A stretch of DNA of 5,147 nt from Mageeibacillus sp. UBA5436 (GTDB taxonomy: Bacteria; Bacillota; Clostridia; Saccharofermentanales; DTU023), in the NCBI GenBank assembly GCA_002427545.1, contig DIRM01000052.1:1-5147 (forward strand), read 5' to 3'. Position 1 is the first letter of the stretch. Each line of letters begins with the position of its first letter. Shown here one piece after another: positions 1 to 5,147 of this stretch. The position numbers and the translations under genes were made by a program. The notes beneath the pieces are model-generated. The model made no database searches and was not told where the DNA came from. It saw only the letters and a list, made by a program, of their open reading frames with translations.

Positions 1-48
1 GAAGAAATCGGTGTTGGCGAACGAAAATATGATTTGATTGAAATTTAA
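1..48 (+). CDS. C-terminal tail of an unidentified upstream gene (partial)
   Basis: Frame 1 is open from the left edge to a TAA at 46-48 and encodes 15 residues ending in ERKYDLIEI. The other two forward frames stop slightly earlier (TGA at about 28-36). I chose this frame because it is the longest and reads as an ordinary charged, hydrophilic C-terminus. The tail is too short to identify a family. The next gene starts 78 bp downstream behind its own promoter, so the two need not be one operon. No obvious terminator hairpin follows the stop. The call rests only on frame and position. Confidence 0.45.
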   Translation, partial: EEIGVGERKYDLIEI

Positions 49-56
49 GAAATTCT

Positions 57-86
57 TTGTCATTAGCTAGCTGAAAAATATATAAT
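57..86 (+). promoter_or_regulatory. Sigma-A-type promoter of the GNAT gene
   Basis: A -35 element TTGTCA (57-62, five of six matches to TTGACA) and a perfect -10 TATAAT (81-86) are separated by 18 bp. Transcription would be expected to begin near 92-94, giving a leader of about 34 nt before the ATG at 127. The left operator-like palindrome (63-74) lies in the spacer immediately after the -35 box. A protein bound there would compete with RNA polymerase. The elements are read directly from the sequence; activity and start point are inferred. Confidence 0.65.
63..74. promoter_or_regulatory. Operator-like palindrome, left copy
   Basis: The 12-bp TTAGCTAGCTGA is palindromic at 10 of 12 positions around a perfect AGCTAGCT core. 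It matches the copy at 116-127 (shared form TTRGCTAGCTRA). As a larger unit, 60-71 and 119-130 are a perfect 12-bp inverted repeat of each other. The word resembles the published SlyA (MarR-family) site TTAGCAAGCTAA, so a MarR/SlyA-like dimer is one candidate binder; the regulator is not in this window. It sits in the promoter spacer, next to the -35 box. Confidence 0.5.
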
Positions 87-115
87 GTTAATTCAAATAT
101 AATCCATATAGGAAG

Positions 116-127
116 TTGGCTAGCTAA
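116..127. promoter_or_regulatory. Operator-like palindrome, right copy, touching the GNAT start codon
   Basis: The 12-bp TTGGCTAGCTAA is the partner of the palindrome at 63-74 and reads into the A of the ATG at 127. The centres of the two copies (68.5 and 121.5) are 53 bp apart, close to five turns of B-DNA, so dimers on both would face the same side of the helix with the -10 box between them. This geometry suits cooperative binding or a small repression loop. Binding is inferred from sequence alone. Confidence 0.5.
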
Positions 128-570
128 TGAATCTTATTATAAAAAAATTTTCCGAATTAAGTTCAGATGAACTCTATGAAATTTTTCGTGTAAGGATAGC
201 AGTTTTTGTTGTTGAACAAGATTGCAGCTATCATGAATTAGATGATTTAGATCAAACAGCCTATCATTTCTTTTATGAAGAAAACGGAAAAATTTTGGCA
301 TTCTTGCGGCTTTTATATCAAAATCTACCCGAAGGTCAGGTAAAAATCGGTCGTGTTTTGACTATGCAAAGAGGTCAAGGTCTTGGTTTAAAAATAATGC
401 AAGATGCTATTCAATTTACCAAACAAAATTTAAATGCTGAATACATTAGGGTTGAGGCTCAAGTATCTGCGCGTGGATTTTATGAAAAACTAGGTTTTAA
501 ACAATCTTCAAATGAATATAAAATTGATAGCATTCCTCATATAGAAATGATTTATCAGCTAAATGATTAA
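127..570 (+). CDS. ElaA-like GNAT family N-acetyltransferase
   Basis: This 147-residue cytosolic protein should transfer an acetyl group from acetyl-CoA to an amine; the substrate is unknown, as for most ElaA relatives. It aligns from memory along its whole length with E. coli ElaA (about 150 residues). Seen features are the N-terminal LYEIFRVRIAVFVVEQDC block (residues 16-33), the beta4 segment IGRVLTM (74-80), the acetyl-CoA pyrophosphate loop QRGQGLG (81-87), the FYEKLGF element (118-124) and the ElaA-type ending IPHIEM (136-141). The ATG is preceded by a modest GGAAG at 111-115 with a rather long 11-nt spacing. The upstream in-frame codons include a TAA, so no earlier start is possible. 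The gene has a strong promoter flanked by paired palindromes and lies 90 bp before an AOR gene on the same strand. No signal peptide or membrane segment is seen. ElaA-like identity is well supported; the physiological role is not. Confidence 0.87.
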   Translation: MNLIIKKFSELSSDELYEIFRVRIAVFVVEQDCSYHELDDLDQTAYHFFYEENGKILAFLRLLYQNLPEGQVKIGRVLTMQRGQGLGLKIMQDAIQFTKQNLNAEYIRVEAQVSARGFYEKLGFKQSSNEYKIDSIPHIEMIYQLND

Positions 571-660
571 CACTGAATGTCATTATAATCAATTGCCATG
601 ATATGATTTGTATTAGAACTTATTATCGTAATCTTAGGAAATATTTTAAGGAGAATTATA

Positions 661-2532
661 ATGAATTATGGTTTTCATGGAAAAATCCTTTATGTAGATT
701 TGGGAAATGCATCGTTTAAAGAAGTATCTCCTCATAAAAATGATTATCGGAGAACTGCTGCAGGATCTATTTTTGCAGTCACAAAATTATTAAAAGAAAC
801 TCAGCAAGGATTAGATGCTTTTGATCCAAAATGTTATTTAATCTTTTCTTCAGGTATTTTAGGTGGACATCAAGCACCAGGATTAGCCAGATTTACGATC
901 GTTGGAAAATCACCAGCTACAGGCGGCATAGGTGAAGCTCGTTGTGAAGGTCCTTTTGCTCATGCTTTAAAAAAGACTGGTTATGATGCCATTATTATTC
1001 ATGGTAAAGCAGAAAAACCACTCTTTTTATCAATTGAAGATGGTCAGCCGAGATTAGAATCAGCTGAGAATCTTTGGGGTAAAAAAGTGAGTGATACCGT
1101 TAATTATTTCAAAGAACAATATCGTTCTCAAGATATTTCAACTGCTATAATTGGTCCTGCTGGCGAAAACTTAATAAGGTTTGCCAATGTTATATGTGAT
1201 CAAAATCATCAAGCTTCTCGTGCAGGCATGGGTGCTGTAATGGGATCAAAGAATTTTAAAGGTATTCTTATTAAAGGAGGCAAATTACCAGTTATTGCTG
1301 ATCCTGAACGTTTAAAACAAATTTCCAAAGATTTTAATGAACAAATGCATAAAAATACATTGTCAATGTGGCAACATGATAGGCCAGGATTTGGTGCTTG
1401 GATTCATACGCATGGTACAGATGCTGCATTAGGTGTGAATAATTATCAGACATCACATTGTGAATATACAGATAATTATACGCCTGAAAGATTCTCTGAT
1501 TTTTACGTTGGAGAATCGCCATGCCCTTACTGTCCAAATAACTGCATTAAACGCTATGCTTCTAATTCTACTGAAGCAAAATCTGGTGGTTTACATCAAG
1601 AGGCACTTGGTTCACTCGGACCGAATCTTGGCAATTCTGATCTTAAAAAAATAATTGATACAAATGTGCTTTGTAATGAATATGGCCTCGATCCGAATTC
1701 ATTGGGTTTTACAATCTCTTTTGCGCAAGAATGCATTGATAAAGGTTTGATTAAGTCAGATGAACTAGATTATAGCTTTAGTAAAGATATTGATTTAATA
1801 GGAATTACACAGCAAATTGTTGAACGTAAAGGGCTAGGGAATATTTTAGCTGAAGGTGCAGCTAAAGCAGCAAAAATAATCGGCAAAGGAAGTGAAAAAT
1901 TTGCTTTAACCATTAAGGGAAATGAAATTGTTTCTACCGAATGCCGATCACAAACAAATCTAGCATTAGGTTATGCTGTGGCTGCTTGTGGACCTCGTTA
2001 TGATATATGTGAACATGATTGGGATTTTGATATCGATGTTGGTTGGGATCATACGCTTAACTATTGTCGTACAATAGGAATTTTGGATCGAATTCCTATG
2101 CAATATCTTGGCAAAGATAAAGTAAAAAACTTTAAAGTATTAAATAATCTTTGGTCTGCAATTAATGCTTTGGGTATGTGTATTTTTGCTTCTGCTCCTA
2201 CAAGAGTTTATTCAATGACTCAAATGGCAGAATTATTTGAAGCTATTACAGGTTATGAAAGTTCTTCGTATGAATTAATGCGTTATGGCGAATTAAAGAA
2301 TCATCTTTATCGTCTTTATAATTATCGTGAAGGATTTACATCAGAAGATGACACTTTACCAGAACGCTTTTTTGAGCAAAGCATTGATAGTGGAAAATTT
2401 ATAAATACAAAAATAAATTATGATAAATTTCGTCAAATGCTTGATTTTTATTATGAGATGATGGGCTGGGATCAATCTGGTAAACCTAGAGAAGCAACTC
2501 TATATGACTATGGTGCAAATGAATTATTATAA
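661..2532 (+). CDS. Aldehyde:ferredoxin oxidoreductase (AOR) family protein, tungsto/molybdo-pterin enzyme
   Basis: This 623-residue protein has the length and motif order of AOR-family enzymes, which oxidise aldehydes to carboxylic acids with a bis-pterin W or Mo cofactor and pass electrons to ferredoxin through one [4Fe-4S] cluster. The N-terminal domain (about 4-205) shows the family start GFHGKILYVDL, then APGLARFTIVGKSPATGG (72-89), TGYDAIIIHGKA (106-117) and RAGMGAVMGSKNFKGI (187-202). The C-terminal domains (about 215-600) carry the cluster cysteines C288, C291 and C295 (CPYCPNNC) and C507 (NALGMC), the pterin motif NEYGLD (339-344), and E314 in a QEALGSLGPNLG block. The start is fixed by AAGGAG at 648-653, 7 nt from the ATG. 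It is predicted to be cytosolic. No ferredoxin-like subunit, electron-transfer partner or cofactor-synthesis gene is adjacent, so these must be elsewhere. The usual GAxH-type segment reads GPRYDICEHDWDF (444-456). Family membership is firm; the substrate and the choice of W or Mo are unknown. Confidence 0.93.
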   Translation: MNYGFHGKILYVDLGNASFKEVSPHKNDYRRTAAGSIFAVTKLLKETQQGLDAFDPKCYLIFSSGILGGHQAPGLARFTIVGKSPATGGIGEARCEGPFAHALKKTGYDAIIIHGKAEKPLFLSIEDGQPRLESAENLWGKKVSDTVNYFKEQYRSQDISTAIIGPAGENLIRFANVICDQNHQASRAGMGAVMGSKNFKGILIKGGKLPVIADPERLKQISKDFNEQMHKNTLSMWQHDRPGFGAWIHTHGTDAALGVNNYQTSHCEYTDNYTPERFSDFYVGESPCPYCPNNCIKRYASNSTEAKSGGLHQEALGSLGPNLGNSDLKKIIDTNVLCNEYGLDPNSLGFTISFAQECIDKGLIKSDELDYSFSKDIDLIGITQQIVERKGLGNILAEGAAKAAKIIGKGSEKFALTIKGNEIVSTECRSQTNLALGYAVAACGPRYDICEHDWDFDIDVGWDHTLNYCRTIGILDRIPMQYLGKDKVKNFKVLNNLWSAINALGMCIFASAPTRVYSMTQMAELFEAITGYESSSYELMRYGELKNHLYRLYNYREGFTSEDDTLPERFFEQSIDSGKFINTKINYDKFRQMLDFYYEMMGWDQSGKPREATLYDYGANELL

Positions 2533-2544
2533 ATATTCAAAAGT

Positions 2545-3618
2545 TCAATCTTTCCTATTTATTACGGATTCTCTAATAATTAACTGAGATTGAAAAATAT
2601 AATTTGCATCAAAATTTGTATTGTCAATCATTTTTAATATGGATTTAGCAGCCAGTTCGCCTAAATGGTATTGTGGATGCCTAAAAGTTGTAAGTGGTGG
2701 TATAAGAGTTGCGGAATAATCTGCATCATCGATCCCGACTATTGATAAATCTTCGGGGATTCGAATTCCCTGCCCCTTGCAAAATCCAATGAATTTTTCT
2801 GCAATAAAATCATTATAGCAAACAACGGCTGTACATCCCTTTAAACGTGAAAGAAAATAAGAAAATAATTGATTTGGATTTTGATAAGATACAGCATCTA
2901 TCCAACAAATTTGTTTTTGATTAAATTTCAAATTCGCTTTTTTTAAACCTTTAATAAAACCTTTGTAACGCATATGGCCTTGAATATCATCAGCTTGAAA
3001 AATACAGCCAATTTTTTTATGGCCTTGTTGAAACAAATAATTAACGGATTCTTCACCTATTTTTTGATCATTTATACGAATACATGGACTATTAAAGTGA
3101 GGATAAATAGCATTAATAAATAGCATTGGCAATTTCATATCAATTATCTTTTGATACAAATCAAGATTAGGACTAGGAAGTGCAGATTTTGTAGGTTCAA
3201 TGATTAAGCCATCAATATGATTGTCTGCGATTAATAATTTTAAATTTTCTCTTTCTTTTAAAACACAGTCATCAGTATAATATACTGACATGGAATAACC
3301 ATTTGCTGTCAAAATATCGCTGAGGCCTTTTAATGTATTAGGAAAAATATAATTATCAACATAAGTCACGACTACGGCAATTGTATTATATTGTTTTTTG
3401 CGGAAGCGATAACCAACATAAGTTCCACTACCTTTAATACGAGATAAGTATTTATTATTGACCAATTCATCCGTTGCCCTACGAATTGTCTGCCTACTGT
3501 AATTAAATTTTTCAGCCAACTCAAATTCGGAGGGGATTTTTTCCCCCTCCGCATAATTACCATTTTCTATTTCATTAATTAACCAATCAATGACATCTTG
3601 ATATTTCTTTTTACTCAT
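2545..3618 (-). CDS. araR: AraR-type arabinose repressor (GntR DNA-binding domain fused to LacI-type sensor)
   Basis: This 357-residue regulator is close to B. subtilis AraR in length (about 360) and in its hybrid design. Residues 1-70 form a GntR winged helix: KIPSEFELAEKF (27-38), the recognition segment NYSRQTIRRATDELV (39-53) and the wing IKGSGTYV (61-68). Residues about 78-350 form a LacI/periplasmic-binding-like sensor, with DGLIIEPT (136-143), the CYNDFIAEKF stretch (267-276), LSIVGIDDADYSA (291-303) and PPLTTFRHP (307-315). In this family the apo-protein represses ara genes and L-arabinose releases it. It lies 87 bp downstream of araA on the same strand, which supports the specific name over a generic GntR/LacI hybrid. 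The ribosome site is weak (AGAAAG just upstream of the ATG), in keeping with low repressor levels. A palindrome over its -10 box suggests autoregulation. It converges with the AOR gene, leaving 12 bp between the stops. Confidence 0.9.
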   Translation of the reverse strand: MSKKKYQDVIDWLINEIENGNYAEGEKIPSEFELAEKFNYSRQTIRRATDELVNNKYLSRIKGSGTYVGYRFRKKQYNTIAVVVTYVDNYIFPNTLKGLSDILTANGYSMSVYYTDDCVLKERENLKLLIADNHIDGLIIEPTKSALPSPNLDLYQKIIDMKLPMLFINAIYPHFNSPCIRINDQKIGEESVNYLFQQGHKKIGCIFQADDIQGHMRYKGFIKGLKKANLKFNQKQICWIDAVSYQNPNQLFSYFLSRLKGCTAVVCYNDFIAEKFIGFCKGQGIRIPEDLSIVGIDDADYSATLIPPLTTFRHPQYHLGELAAKSILKMIDNTNFDANYIFQSQLIIRESVINRKD

Positions 3619-3619
3619 A

Positions 3620-3634
3620 AGTTCTTTCTGAACT
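3620..3634 (-). promoter_or_regulatory. Weak ribosome-binding region of araR inside a small hairpin
   Basis: On the - strand, just before the araR ATG, the sequence can fold as AGTTC-AGAAA-GAACT (5-bp stem, 5-nt loop). The only Shine-Dalgarno-like bases (AGAAAG) lie in and beside the loop. There is no AGGAG-type site nearby, in contrast to araA and the AOR gene. This implies inefficient translation of the repressor. The fold is short and may be incidental. Confidence 0.35.
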
Positions 3635-3646
3635 AAAATTTCTCAA

Positions 3647-3663
3647 AATAGTATTATACTATT
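3647..3663. promoter_or_regulatory. 17-bp inverted repeat, candidate AraR operator
   Basis: The + strand reads AATAGTAT, then T, then ATACTATT: two perfect 8-bp arms around one base. It lies between araA and araR, about 30 bp before the araR start, and its centre forms the araR -10 box. Repressors of the GntR and LacI classes bind symmetric sites of about this size, and B. subtilis AraR is autoregulated, so an autoregulatory operator is the natural reading. The word does not match the B. subtilis AraR consensus (roughly ATTTGTACGTACAAAT) closely. AraR as the binder is therefore an inference, and the arms are AT-rich. Confidence 0.5.
3653..3658 (-). promoter_or_regulatory. -10 box of a candidate araR promoter
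   Basis: The - strand reads a perfect TATAAT in the centre of the 17-bp palindrome, with a predicted start near 3646 and a leader of about 28 nt. There is no good -35 at normal spacing: AATTAA sits at 17 bp, and TTCAAA (complement of 3680-3685) lies 21 bp away. The promoter is thus either weak or chance, and araR may also be read through from araA because no clear terminator separates them. Confidence 0.4.
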
Positions 3664-3705
3664 CTATGAGAGTAATTAATTTGAACTAATAAAAACTGGT
3701 TATTT

Positions 3706-5136
3706 CTAAAAAGAATAATAATCTTTTTCAGTTGTATTTTTATCAATAATAATACATTCAGTACCAGTCAAATGTGCAAATAATCTAATATCATCAGAAT
3801 CAAGGGCTGTTGAGACAATAGAATGATGTCCACCACCAGCCATTAACCATGCTGTTGTTCCAATTTCAAAATTGGGTTCATGTCTATATAAAATACGTGC
3901 AACAGGCAATTTCGGCATATCTTTAGGTATCTCTACCAATTCAATATCCGCACAGACGAGTCGGAAATGATCGCCCATATCAGTCATACAAACTTGAATA
4001 CCTTTTCCAGAAACACCATTAAATACCAAACGAGCTGGATCTGCTTTACCACCGATTCCTAAAGGATGAACTTCAATTTTTGGTTTTTCTGCAGCAAAGG
4101 CAGGTGGAACTTCTAACATATGTGAAGCTAATTCTAATTCTTCGCCTTGGGTTAAATCATAAGTATAATCTTCAATAAAGCCTGTTGCGCCTGCTTTATC
4201 TCTTGCCATTACTTGCAATACGGTTCCTAATGCGGCTGTTTTATAATCACCTTCTGGGCCAAAACCAATTTCCTTATCCATTAAGTTTTGGACTGCTAAA
4301 CCTGGCAATTGTTCCATGCCATGTAAATCTTCAAAGGTATCTGTAAAAGCCTTAATTCCTTGTGCTTCAATAAATTTTTCTAAAGCAATTTCATATTTTG
4401 CTTGAACTTTAACTGAATCTGTATTATCTGTATTAAATTCATATTTTTCTTCATATTCAGCCATTTTTTTAGAAATTTCTGCTTCTGTCACTTCAGAAAT
4501 CAATTCTACCAAATCACCAATAGCGTGATAATTGACTTCCCATCCATATTTAATTTGACTTTCAACACGATCACCATCTGTGACAGAAACATCGCGCATA
4601 TTATTACCAAACATTGCAACTTTAAGATTTTTACTGTATTGGATAGCCTTTGAAACGCGAACGAATCTTTTAATACGATTAATCACATGCTCGTCAAGAT
4701 AATAGCCAGAAGCTACTTCATGTGCGATGCCTAAACGCGAAACGATAAAGCCAAATTCGCGATCACCATGTGCGGATTGATTTAAATTCATGAAATCCAT
4801 ATCAATGGTTTCATATGGCAATTGTCTTTTATATTGTGTATGTAAATGCAGCATAGGTTTGTTTAAGATTTGCAAACCTTTAATCCACATTTTTGCTGGT
4901 GAGAAAGTATGCATCCAAGTAATAATGCCAATACAATCTGCATCATTGTTTACAATTTTAATGTCTTCAACACAAGTTTCTGAATCGATAACTGTCGGTA
5001 ACAATTCAATTTGAATATCTTCTTCAAATTCTTTTTGCAAATTATCAACCATTTCTTGACTTTGTTTTCTGACTTGATCTAGAGCTTCTGGACCATATAA
5101 ACGTTGACTTCCTACTAAAAAATATAATTTTCCCAT
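3706..5136 (-). CDS. araA: L-arabinose isomerase
   Basis: This 476-residue cytosolic enzyme converts L-arabinose to L-ribulose, the first step of the isomerase-ribulokinase-epimerase route to D-xylulose 5-phosphate, and needs a divalent metal, usually Mn. The length is typical (about 470-500). Family blocks run in order: VGSQRLYGPEAL (8-19), ITWMHTFSPAKMWIKGL (72-88), MDFMNLNQSAHGDREFGF (113-130), GPEGDYKTAALG (293-304), FIEDYTYDL (320-328), SHMLEVPP (338-345), GIGGKADPARLVFNG (360-374) and AGGGHHSI (433-440). By comparison with E. coli AraA, the metal and catalytic residues are E295, E322, H339 and one of H437/H438, all present. The ATG is preceded by AGAGGG a few bases upstream (5139-5146 on the complement). 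The promoter and its main operators lie beyond the right edge. It is followed by araR on the same strand. No defect is seen. Confidence 0.97.
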   Translation of the reverse strand: MGKLYFLVGSQRLYGPEALDQVRKQSQEMVDNLQKEFEEDIQIELLPTVIDSETCVEDIKIVNNDADCIGIITWMHTFSPAKMWIKGLQILNKPMLHLHTQYKRQLPYETIDMDFMNLNQSAHGDREFGFIVSRLGIAHEVASGYYLDEHVINRIKRFVRVSKAIQYSKNLKVAMFGNNMRDVSVTDGDRVESQIKYGWEVNYHAIGDLVELISEVTEAEISKKMAEYEEKYEFNTDNTDSVKVQAKYEIALEKFIEAQGIKAFTDTFEDLHGMEQLPGLAVQNLMDKEIGFGPEGDYKTAALGTVLQVMARDKAGATGFIEDYTYDLTQGEELELASHMLEVPPAFAAEKPKIEVHPLGIGGKADPARLVFNGVSGKGIQVCMTDMGDHFRLVCADIELVEIPKDMPKLPVARILYRHEPNFEIGTTAWLMAGGGHHSIVSTALDSDDIRLFAHLTGTECIIIDKNTTEKDYYSF

Positions 5137-5147
5137 TTTGCCCTCTT
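5137..5147 (-). promoter_or_regulatory. Ribosome-binding site of araA (edge of window)
   Basis: On the - strand the 11 visible bases before the araA ATG read AAGAGGGCAAA, a purine-rich Shine-Dalgarno sequence (AGAGGG) about four bases from the start codon. It fixes the start at 5136. The promoter is not visible. Confidence 0.7.

Noticed and set aside
60..130. Long hairpin or riboswitch formed by the 12-bp inverted repeat, masking the GNAT start codon
   Set aside because: The predicted transcription start (about 92-94) lies between the arms, so the main transcript carries only the right arm. The repeat fits DNA binding sites better, although read-through RNA from upstream could fold this way.
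584..589. Perfect TATAAT in the GNAT-AOR gap as a promoter for the AOR gene
   Set aside because: No -35-like hexamer lies 16-19 bp upstream, and the nearby TTGCCA (593-598) has no matching -10 at usual spacing. In AT-rich DNA an isolated TATAAT is weak evidence, so read-through from the GNAT promoter is equally likely.
571..660. Possible terminator hairpins after the GNAT gene (AATGA/TCATT and AATCA/TGATT pairs)
   Set aside because: The stems are only 5 bp, AT-only or nearly so, with long loops and no following T-tract.
1334..1537. Open frame antisense to the AOR gene (67 codons), and a further + frame at 1460-1654
   Set aside because: Both lie within a strongly conserved AOR coding region, lack ribosome sites and encode unremarkable sequence; they are coding shadows.
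1845..1866. Inverted repeat TTTAGCTG / CAGCTAAA with a 6-bp loop inside the AOR gene, resembling half of the GNAT operator word
   Set aside because: It encodes the conserved LAEGAAKAA segment and lies deep in coding sequence with no promoter nearby, so codon constraints explain it.
4790..5014. + strand open frame of 74 codons opposite araA
   Set aside because: It is fully antisense to the conserved N-terminal half of araA with no ribosome site; its hydrophobic, Cys/Ile-rich composition is what the complement of this codon usage gives.

Overview
The window is AT-rich, with A/T-ending codons, Shine-Dalgarno-type ribosome sites (AAGGAG, AGAGGG) and a GntR/LacI-type AraR repressor beside araA. 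Together these suggest a low-GC Bacillota (Firmicutes). A tungsten/molybdenum-type aldehyde:ferredoxin oxidoreductase homologue further suggests an anaerobic or oxygen-sensitive lifestyle. I cannot name the genus from the sequence.

Layout: the last 16 codons of an unrecognised + strand gene (1-48) are followed by a short intergenic region with a good sigma-A-type promoter. That promoter is bracketed by two matching 12-bp near-palindromes. Next come an ElaA-like GNAT acetyltransferase (127-570, +) and, after 90 bp, a full-length AOR-family oxidoreductase (661-2532, +). The AOR gene converges, with a gap of only 12 bp, on araR (2545-3618, -), an arabinose-type repressor. Upstream of araR on the same strand lies araA, L-arabinose isomerase (3706-5136, -), whose ribosome site is just inside the right edge. 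The 87-bp araA-araR gap holds a 17-bp inverted repeat that overlaps a perfect TATAAT for araR.

How the genes work together: araA and araR form an ordinary L-arabinose catabolic and regulatory pair. AraA makes L-ribulose, and AraR is expected to repress the ara genes, and probably itself, until arabinose is present. The two + strand genes are not known arabinose genes. The GNAT gene appears to have its own regulated promoter, and the AOR gene may be read from it or from a weak promoter in the 90-bp gap. I see no mobile element, RNA gene, CRISPR array or clear rho-independent terminator. I do not see a wholly new system. The least expected items are the paired operator-like sites around the GNAT promoter and the isolated AOR homologue with no adjacent redox partner or cofactor genes.
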